DNA of 64,000 bases from Streptococcus mitis. Lineage in GTDB: Bacteria > Bacillota > Bacilli > Lactobacillales > Streptococcaceae. Shown piece by piece: positions 58,677 to 64,000 of the stretch. The notes under the pieces are model-generated. The model had not been told where the DNA came from. It worked only from the letters and a program-made list of their open reading frames with translations, and searched no databases. Positions within the stretch are counted from its first letter, which is position 1; each line of letters opens with the position of its first letter. The stretch spans positions 3,287-67,286 of the forward strand of contig MKYF01000033.1 of the NCBI GenBank assembly GCA_001914195.1, in the 5' to 3' direction. The position numbers and the translations under genes were made by a program.

Positions 58677-59030
58677 CTATGCTAAGGCTTCTGAAATATC
58701 TACAGAATCCGCCTCATGCCATAGTTTTTCTAGGTTATAGTGGGCACGCATTTCTTCTGAAAAGACATGCACAACGACAGCACCGAGGTCCAGCAAGACC
58801 CAGCCTCCAGCTGCATCGCCTTCGACATGGCTACCTTTAAAGCCTGCATCAGCTACTTTTTCACGGATGTTATCAGCGATAGCGTCCAACTGACGGCTAT
58901 TCATTGAACTAGTAATAACAAAGTAATCCGTCACACTAGTCAAATCTTGTACGTCAAGTGCGAGGATATCCTCCGCACGTTTCTCATCAGCCGCTTTCAC
59001 GACTAGTTCTAGTAATTCTTTTTCGTTCAT
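58677..59030 (-). CDS. rsfS: Ribosome silencing factor
   Basis: RsfS binds ribosomal protein uL14 and blocks subunit joining when nutrients are low. The 117-residue protein has the DUF143 core. It shows DILALDVQDLTSVTDYFVITS near 20-40, NIREKVADAGFKGSHVEGDAAGGWVLLDLG, and VVHVFSEEMRAHYNLEKLW near the end. It is last in the yqeG-to-rsfS cluster, 12 nt after the hydrolase gene. Confidence 0.94.
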   Translation of the reverse strand: MNEKELLELVVKAADEKRAEDILALDVQDLTSVTDYFVITSSMNSRQLDAIADNIREKVADAGFKGSHVEGDAAGGWVLLDLGAVVVHVFSEEMRAHYNLEKLWHEADSVDISEALA

Positions 59031-59042
59031 TTAGTCCTCTTT

Positions 59043-59543
59043 TTAAAAAATATGTTTGTAATCTAGGACATCTGCAAAGCGCTCCTCCCAAATGTCCTCA
59101 TAAAATTCATTAATCGTTTCTGCTGGAATGTCATCCCCATCAAAGGTTGTGACAGCACCTTCTGGAATAATAAGCTGATAGCCATATTCAAAGGCAACCT
59201 TGACAGAGGTATCCACACAATATTCTGTCTGCATACCACATAAAACTAATTTTTCAATCCCCTGTTTATCCAAGTATTCTTTTAAGCCAGTTTCTTTGAA
59301 AATACTGTTATACTTCTTCTGAAAGACCTTTTCATCAGGTTTTCGATTTAAAAGCGCAGATAACTGCCAATCTTCTGATGTTTGAGCTTCAGAGTTCTCA
59401 ATATGTTGAACATAGATAATTTCAATATTCTTGCTTCTAGCCTGGTTTTGTAAATAAGAAATTTTTTCCAATAGACTTTTTGTCTGGAACCCAGTTTCTA
59501 CTAAAACATTCTGAACATCAATGATTATAAAAGCCGTCTTCAT
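59043..59543 (-). CDS. Isochorismatase-like cysteine hydrolase
   Basis: This 166-residue protein is of the isochorismatase/nicotinamidase fold. The catalytic triad is visible: Asp in FIIIDVQN near 8, Lys in KVFQKKYNS near 76, and Cys in LCGMQTEYCVDTS near 108. It could be a nicotinamidase or act on another amide. The metal-ligand triad of PncA is not obvious. Its start lies directly at the yqeK stop (TAAATG). The position close to nadD hints at NAD metabolism but proves nothing. Confidence 0.87.
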   Translation of the reverse strand: MKTAFIIIDVQNVLVETGFQTKSLLEKISYLQNQARSKNIEIIYVQHIENSEAQTSEDWQLSALLNRKPDEKVFQKKYNSIFKETGLKEYLDKQGIEKLVLCGMQTEYCVDTSVKVAFEYGYQLIIPEGAVTTFDGDDIPAETINEFYEDIWEERFADVLDYKHIF

Positions 59544-60137
59544 TTAGTCCTCTTTCAAATAGTGCACAAAGGCGTTATAGGTTTCAAGGGTTTGGGGATA
59601 GATGGGGAATTCCTGATGAGCTAGATGCTCCACGGTACGAGCTGTTTCGTAGGCCACCGCCTTATTGAGCGATATACTTGCAATATCACGCGCTACATCC
59701 ACTCCAGGAAAGGCACGATTATGCTCGATATAGTCTGCGACGTAGATGACCTTGTCTAGGTCGGTCATCTGACCAGCACCGACTGTATGGATTTCAATGG
59801 CTCGTATAATTTCAGAATCATGCAAATCCAAATCTTCCTGAATCTTGTAGATACCAACCATGCCATGCCAAACATTATTGCCCCAGTTTTTGAGGTCAGG
59901 ATCCAGTTGATAACGGTCAATCAAATTCAGAAATTCCTGATCTGACAGCTTTTTAGCATAGTCATGAAGAAGGCCTGCTAGTCCTGCTTTCTCGGTATCG
60001 ACTCCAAATCGCTGGGCCAGTTCTATGGCTGCACGCTCCACACCTAGACAATGGGTTAAACGTTTTTCAGGTAGAAGCTCTGCCATTTTTTCCAACAAAG
60101 CCTCGCGAGAGCAGTTGATATAGTCTTGATAGGTCAT
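59544..60137 (-). CDS. yqeK: HD-domain Ap4A hydrolase YqeK
   Basis: YqeK hydrolyses diadenosine tetraphosphate symmetrically. The 197-residue HD protein has RLTHCLGVERAAIELAQRFG near 26, the metal motif LLHDYAKKLS near 56, NVWHGMVG near 87, and a late Asp in KVIYVADYIEHNR. It overlaps nadD by 1 nt, so the two are coupled; nadD-yqeK-rsfS is a widely kept order. Activity is from the family. Confidence 0.93.
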   Translation of the reverse strand: MTYQDYINCSREALLEKMAELLPEKRLTHCLGVERAAIELAQRFGVDTEKAGLAGLLHDYAKKLSDQEFLNLIDRYQLDPDLKNWGNNVWHGMVGIYKIQEDLDLHDSEIIRAIEIHTVGAGQMTDLDKVIYVADYIEHNRAFPGVDVARDIASISLNKAVAYETARTVEHLAHQEFPIYPQTLETYNAFVHYLKED

Positions 60138-60766
60138 CAGTAGAGCCCCTCCTTCTCGATGTAATCTAGCACAGGCTGAGGTAGGAGAAAGTTCGGTTTC
60201 CGACCTTGGGCAAGGAAGTCACGCACCATGCTGGACGAGATATCCATGAGAGGCACATCCACCCAGATAACTGGATAGGAAGTTCCAGCCTTGTAGCGTG
60301 GACGCTGAACCCCCACAAACTGAACCATGTCAACCAGTTCATCAATTCGGTACCACTTAGGCAGATAGTCCACCATATCGGCACCGATGATAAAGTAATA
60401 ATCCGTATCAGGATGTTGCTCTGTCAAAATCTTCATGGTGTCGTAGGTGTAGGAAATGCCCTTGCGCTCCAACTCAATGGTTTCAATGGCTAGGCCTTCG
60501 ATCCCCTCAATCGCCAACTCAAGCATTTTGAAACGATGGTGTTCAGGGATGGTTTCTTTTTTGTCCACATGAGGAGGTTGGTATTCAGGCATGAGCAAGA
60601 CCTGGTCCAGTCCCAACTGCTGACGTACTTGGTCCGCAACAATCAGATGGGCATTGTGAACAGGGTTAAAATTCCCCCCTAAAATCCCGACTTGTTTGCG
60701 TTTTTTCTCCTTGATTTCTGGCTCCAACTCTACCTTGGTAAAGGGAGTCAATAGTTCGATTGCCAT
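60137..60766 (-). CDS. nadD: Nicotinate-nucleotide adenylyltransferase
   Basis: NadD makes deamido-NAD from nicotinate mononucleotide and ATP. The 209-residue protein carries the nucleotidyltransferase signature GGNFNPVHNAHLIVADQ near 29-45, and ends with ISSSMVRDFLAQGRKPNFLLPQPVLDYI, the ISSTxIR-type motif. An N-terminal extension of about 25 residues precedes the usual core start. AAGGAG precedes the ATG at 60766. It is coupled to yqeK. Confidence 0.96.
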   Translation of the reverse strand: MAIELLTPFTKVELEPEIKEKKRKQVGILGGNFNPVHNAHLIVADQVRQQLGLDQVLLMPEYQPPHVDKKETIPEHHRFKMLELAIEGIEGLAIETIELERKGISYTYDTMKILTEQHPDTDYYFIIGADMVDYLPKWYRIDELVDMVQFVGVQRPRYKAGTSYPVIWVDVPLMDISSSMVRDFLAQGRKPNFLLPQPVLDYIEKEGLY

Positions 60767-60817
60767 GGGCTAGTCTCCTTTATTTCTCTGTAAAAACAGT
60801 TATTTGGAGTATAGTTT

Positions 60818-61129
60818 TTAGATTTCTTTGACTTTTTTCGAAATCTTACGATTTTCTTTCTTGCTAGATTGTTTAAACAAAATCAAGATGCGTCCGATTT
60901 TTTGGACTGTATCCACACCGATTTCTTCTTCCAAGATTTCAGCTACTTCGTGGATATTTTCATCGGTATTTTGCAAAAGAGTAACCTTGATCAATTCACG
61001 GGCGTCAAGAGCTTGACGGACGCTGGTTTTGATTTGGTCGTTAAGTCCATTTTTCCCGATTTGGATGATGGGTTTGAGGGTATGTGCCTGACTGTTGAGG
61101 AAGGCACGTTGTTTTGATGTTAATGACAT
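60818..61129 (-). CDS. yhbY: YhbY-type CRM-domain RNA-binding protein
   Basis: This 103-residue protein is a single CRM domain implicated in 50S ribosome assembly. It begins MSLTSKQRAFLNSQAHTLKP and shows the GKNGLNDQIKTSV loop, equivalent to the GxxG RNA-binding motif, near residues 23-35. A Lys/Arg-rich tail follows. AAGGAAG lies upstream of the ATG. It lies downstream of yqeH across a hairpin-rich gap of 213 nt and upstream of nadD. Confidence 0.94.
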   Translation of the reverse strand: MSLTSKQRAFLNSQAHTLKPIIQIGKNGLNDQIKTSVRQALDARELIKVTLLQNTDENIHEVAEILEEEIGVDTVQKIGRILILFKQSSKKENRKISKKVKEI

Positions 61130-61184
61130 AATTTTCTTCCTTGTTTTTTGATAGTTATTTTAGGTGGTGAGGGACGGTCGGAAC

Positions 61185-61285
61185 TAATTTTTCAAAGATC
61201 TCATCTTTGAAAAATGGATTTCCTGACCTCACAATTGAGCCTAGGTCTCAATTGTGCCCCTTGCCAATCAAGAGATTGGCAATCA
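61185..61285. repeat. Array of three perfect hairpins
   Basis: In order the stems are TTTTTCAAAGA with TCTTTGAAAAA, CACAATTGAG with CTCAATTGTG, and TTGCCAATC with GATTGGCAA. They are separated by a few nt and lie between yqeH and yhbY. A further imperfect stem at 61310-61332 (GAGC with GCTC) lies beside them. None has a clean T-run on the minus strand. Confidence 0.75.
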
Positions 61286-61342
61286 CACCACAGCAATAAC
61301 TATCTTTTTATGAGCTCACTTTGTTCGCTCAGTGATTTTATT

Positions 61343-62449
61343 TTAAATAATTGCTTTTCGTGTGACGACGGCGACGCCTTCTGGTGCCCAGACGGCGACT
61401 TTGGCTGTGCCTGTTACGCGAATCCAGCCGAGTCCTGAAATTACTAGGTCGGTCTTATCCTTGATGGTAAATACATGTTGGACTAGTTTTGGAAAATCTT
61501 CTTTTTCCTTGCTATTTGGTGGTGTGAGAAGGGTTCCAAGGTGCTTGTCGTAAAAAGCACTAGCACCGTCTAACTTGGTACGGTGGAGTTTGAGCTCATT
61601 GTCAAAGAAAGCTGTGAAACCTTGCTTTTCTCCTGCAATAAAGTCAAAGCGTCCTAGACCTCCTAAAAATAGGGTTTGCTCTGGATTGAGCTGGTAGGTT
61701 TTAGGCTTGATTTCCTTTTTAGGGCTGACATACTTGAGGTTTTTAGCCGTCAAGTAATGGGCCATCTGGTGACGGTGGATGATTCCCGGTGTATCGTAGA
61801 TATAAGAACCATCATCTAGCGGAATCTCAATCTTGTCCAAGGTTGTCCCTGGGAAGCGCGAAGTCGTGATGACATTCTGATCACCCGTAATTTCTTGGAT
61901 AATGGCATTGATTAGAGTTGATTTTCCAACGTTGGTTACCCCAACGACATAGACATCGCGGCCCTTACGGTAATGTTCAATCTTGTCAATGACTTCCTTA
62001 ATGGCATGCTTATTTTGTGCTGAAGTTAAGACAACATCGACTGGACGAAGACCTTCTTCGTGGGCACGTTCCATCAGCCACTGGCTAATCTTCCCCGGCT
62101 TAACAGACTTGGGCAGAATATCTTTTTTATTTCCGACCAAGAGGACATCATTACCCGAAACGAAACGTGGTAAACCTGGGATGACCGAGCCATTAAAGTC
62201 AAAGATATCAATGACATTGACCACTAAGGCATCACTGTCTCCCACCTCGTGCAAGAGCTTGAGGAAATCATCGTCTGTTAACTGGACATCCGTGATTTCA
62301 TTGTAGTGGCGAAGACGGAAACAGCGTTGACAATAGACTTCGCCAGTCTCCAAACCTTTTTCAAGTGCCGACTGGGGAGTAAATCCAAGACCAGCCTTAT
62401 CTGTCGTCTGAATGGTTGCTCCACAACCAATACAGAGAATTTCTTCCAT
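61343..62449 (-). CDS. yqeH: Ribosome biogenesis GTPase YqeH
   Basis: YqeH is a circularly permuted GTPase for 30S assembly. The 368-residue protein starts with a zinc finger (CIGCGATIQ and YCQRC). It then has G4 NKKD, G5-like TSAQNKH, G1 GVTNVGKSTLI near 170 and G3 DTPGI, in permuted order. A C-terminal domain of about 150 residues follows. It is 2 nt downstream of yqeG. No truncation is seen. Confidence 0.96.
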   Translation of the reverse strand: MEEILCIGCGATIQTTDKAGLGFTPQSALEKGLETGEVYCQRCFRLRHYNEITDVQLTDDDFLKLLHEVGDSDALVVNVIDIFDFNGSVIPGLPRFVSGNDVLLVGNKKDILPKSVKPGKISQWLMERAHEEGLRPVDVVLTSAQNKHAIKEVIDKIEHYRKGRDVYVVGVTNVGKSTLINAIIQEITGDQNVITTSRFPGTTLDKIEIPLDDGSYIYDTPGIIHRHQMAHYLTAKNLKYVSPKKEIKPKTYQLNPEQTLFLGGLGRFDFIAGEKQGFTAFFDNELKLHRTKLDGASAFYDKHLGTLLTPPNSKEKEDFPKLVQHVFTIKDKTDLVISGLGWIRVTGTAKVAVWAPEGVAVVTRKAII

Positions 62450-62451
62450 AG

Positions 62452-62979
62452 TTAGATTCCTTTTTTATATGTAATCGGTCCGTACTTTTCAGTGATTTTT
62501 CGCATAACACGACGCTCACGAGCTCGGTTAATCTGCGTTTTGATCGAGTCATGTTGGACCAAGGGCTTGACCAAGATCGAGCGAATGCCAGCACGGTGGG
62601 CTGCTCGTATATCAGTCATAAGCTGGTCTCCGACCATGACCACTTCACTTTTCTCATAGTGGAATTCCTTCATGGCACGATCAATCCCAAATGTGAAGGG
62701 TTTCAAGGCCCAATAAATGTAATCAATTCCAAACTTTTCAACTGCTCGTTGGACCCGTTTTTTAGTGTTATTTGAGACCACGATGATGCGAATACCTGCA
62801 TCCCGAAGGTCATGTAGCCATTGCTTCATCTCTGGCGTCCCATCAGGGTTGTTCCAAGCAATGAGGGTATTATCCAAATCGACCAAAACAGCCTTGATTC
62901 CCTGCTCCTGCAGGCTTGGAACTGTCAGATCATAGACTGCTTCCACAGCAAAATCTGGCATGTAATTTTCAATCGCCAT
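62452..62979 (-). CDS. yqeG: HAD-family phosphatase YqeG (IIIA)
   Basis: This 175-residue HAD superfamily phosphatase is of subfamily IIIA. Motif I is VLVDLDNTLIAW near 32-43 with the nucleophile Asp, motif II IVVSNNTKK near 66, and motif III/IV ALKPFTFGIDRAM with VVMVGDQLMTDI near 88-120. Substrate unknown. It heads the yqeG-yqeH gene order common to Firmicutes. AAAAGGAGC lies upstream of the ATG. Confidence 0.92.
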   Translation of the reverse strand: MAIENYMPDFAVEAVYDLTVPSLQEQGIKAVLVDLDNTLIAWNNPDGTPEMKQWLHDLRDAGIRIIVVSNNTKKRVQRAVEKFGIDYIYWALKPFTFGIDRAMKEFHYEKSEVVMVGDQLMTDIRAAHRAGIRSILVKPLVQHDSIKTQINRARERRVMRKITEKYGPITYKKGI

Positions 62980-63003
62980 TCTGGCTCCTTTTCTTAACTT
63001 TTT

Positions 63004-63912
63004 TTAACTTTTTTTCGCAATTTTCCTTAATAACAATGACAAAACAATCCACAAACCTGTACTAGCCAAACTGATGTAGAGCCAAGCATGGGGCTCATCT
63101 GTTAAAGGTAGAGGAACATTCATTCCGAAAAAGCCTGTCACGACTGCCAAAACCGCTAGCAAGACTGAAATGATGGTCAAGGTCGTCAAATTATCATTCA
63201 GGTTGTTGTTTAGGATGTTGTTGTAAGATGCTGATAGCTGTTGAAGGACCTGAGAAATCAGGTCTGTCATGGACACCAGCTGATGAGCCTCAATCATGGC
63301 ATCATCAAACTGCTCTCTTTCAATCTCGTTAAAACTGCGATAGAGGGCATGCCCTTGGATATGTTCCAGCAACATGCGATTTTGCTTGGCAGCCGCAGTA
63401 AGGTAAACCATACCAGTTTCCAAGTCGGAAAGGGCAAAGAGATTTTTCTTGGTCGTCCGCTGGCGCAAGAGACCATTGACCTCATCCTTACTCTTGTCCA
63501 TCTGCTCGACGACAGGATAGTAGGCATTGCTGATAATTTCCAGACTGGCAAAGAGAAACTTGTAAATCGAAAGCGTGTCATGACTGTCCAAATAACGGGT
63601 CATCTGTTCAATGACATAAGCGTTCTTGGTATTGCTAATGGTAATCAGGCGACGATGTTCCACGATAAAGGTCATTGGAAAGGCTTCATAGTATGCCTTA
63701 TCCTTTTTCAAGTTCAAGACATTGTAGATAAAGGTCACCGTTCCATTTTCACGATGATAATCCATGTGGGCACGCTCATTTCTATCCAGTGCGTATTCAA
63801 TAGTTTCCTTGTCCAAACCGTAGATTTCAGAAAGGTCCTCTAGTTTTTTCAACTTGTCCAAATCTAGGTTAATCCAGGTACAGCCATTGCCCAACCGTTT
63901 TTCTAAAAACAT
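63004..63912 (-). CDS. corA: CorA-family divalent cation transporter
   Basis: This membrane channel of 302 residues would admit Mg2+ or a similar divalent ion. A large cytoplasmic N-terminal domain ends in a long helix. It is followed by two C-terminal membrane helices and the family signature GFFGMNVPLP (GMN near 265). A TACAAT -10 and GGAGAG site precede the ATG at 63912. Cobalt, nickel or zinc transport cannot be excluded by sequence alone. Confidence 0.93.
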   Translation of the reverse strand: MFLEKRLGNGCTWINLDLDKLKKLEDLSEIYGLDKETIEYALDRNERAHMDYHRENGTVTFIYNVLNLKKDKAYYEAFPMTFIVEHRRLITISNTKNAYVIEQMTRYLDSHDTLSIYKFLFASLEIISNAYYPVVEQMDKSKDEVNGLLRQRTTKKNLFALSDLETGMVYLTAAAKQNRMLLEHIQGHALYRSFNEIEREQFDDAMIEAHQLVSMTDLISQVLQQLSASYNNILNNNLNDNLTTLTIISVLLAVLAVVTGFFGMNVPLPLTDEPHAWLYISLASTGLWIVLSLLLRKIAKKS

Positions 63913-64000
63913 CTTCTCTCCTTTACCAAACTCTTTCTATTGTACCATAAATCTGCTAAAATTTCAGGCCTGGTCTGTCCGAGAGAAATTGCTGACGACA

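Noticed and set aside
1..64000. CRISPR array, tRNA or rRNA genes, prophage
   Set aside because: I saw no regularly spaced direct repeats, no cloverleaf-like or rRNA sequences, and no phage structural, integrase or lysis genes.

Overview
The window reads as chromosome of a low-GC Gram-positive coccus of the mitis group of Streptococcus (S. mitis, S. oralis, S. pseudopneumoniae or S. pneumoniae). The evidence is three BOX repeats, the murM-murN pair for branched muropeptides, a PASTA kinase StkP with its phosphatase PhpP, an RNase J2 of streptococcal type, RNase Y, the mevalonate genes mvaS and mvaA, and a sucrose scr locus. The species cannot be fixed from sequence reading alone. Most of the DNA is core genome and coding density is high. 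I see no rRNA, tRNA, CRISPR array, prophage or intact insertion sequence.

Layout. At 1-6.6 kb lie peptide and amino-acid genes (a cut M42 peptidase, brnQ, rhodanese plus uracil-DNA-glycosylase-like protein, pepV, nitroreductase, an orphan amino-acid-binding lipoprotein). At 6.7-17.8 kb, all on the minus strand, are a phosphoesterase, uvrC, a membrane-anchored matrixin-type protease, murN/murM, estA, RNase J2 and recJ. At 18-20.9 kb is a plus-strand polar amino-acid ABC transporter. At 21-28.7 kb are msmK and a long minus-strand operon pnp-cysE-GNAT-cysS-mrnC-regulator. At 29.4-32.6 kb is metE-metF behind a MET-box palindrome.

At 32.8-35.7 kb is the only clearly accessory-looking stretch. It holds a pyrimidine-dimer-glycosylase-like protein with an overlapping DUF1722 protein, followed by an AT-rich two-gene module of a MazG-like pyrophosphohydrolase and a GIY-YIG nuclease fused to a DUF2075 helicase-type NTPase. 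The sucrose locus scrK-scrA / scrB-scrR (36.6-42.3 kb) follows, with four LacI-type operator-like sites between the divergent promoters. Then come mvaS-mvaA, a split ThrE exporter, and the gmk-rpoZ-priA-fmt-rsmB-phpP-stkP operon, which links nucleotide supply, transcription, replication restart, translation initiation and cell-wall signalling. The right end has rny, tmcAL, a methyltransferase and the yqeG-yqeH-yhbY-nadD-yqeK-hydrolase-rsfS ribosome-assembly/NAD cluster, with corA at the edge.

The most interesting signals are: the GIY-YIG/DUF2075 plus MazG module, a candidate anti-phage or stress system; the neighbouring DUF1722/photoproduct-glycosylase pair; two near-identical promoter-start arrangements (uvrC and DUF1722) that predict leaderless mRNAs; a StkP with three instead of four PASTA repeats and a Q/N/G/S-rich external tail; and several families of multicopy nested hairpins in the longer non-coding gaps.
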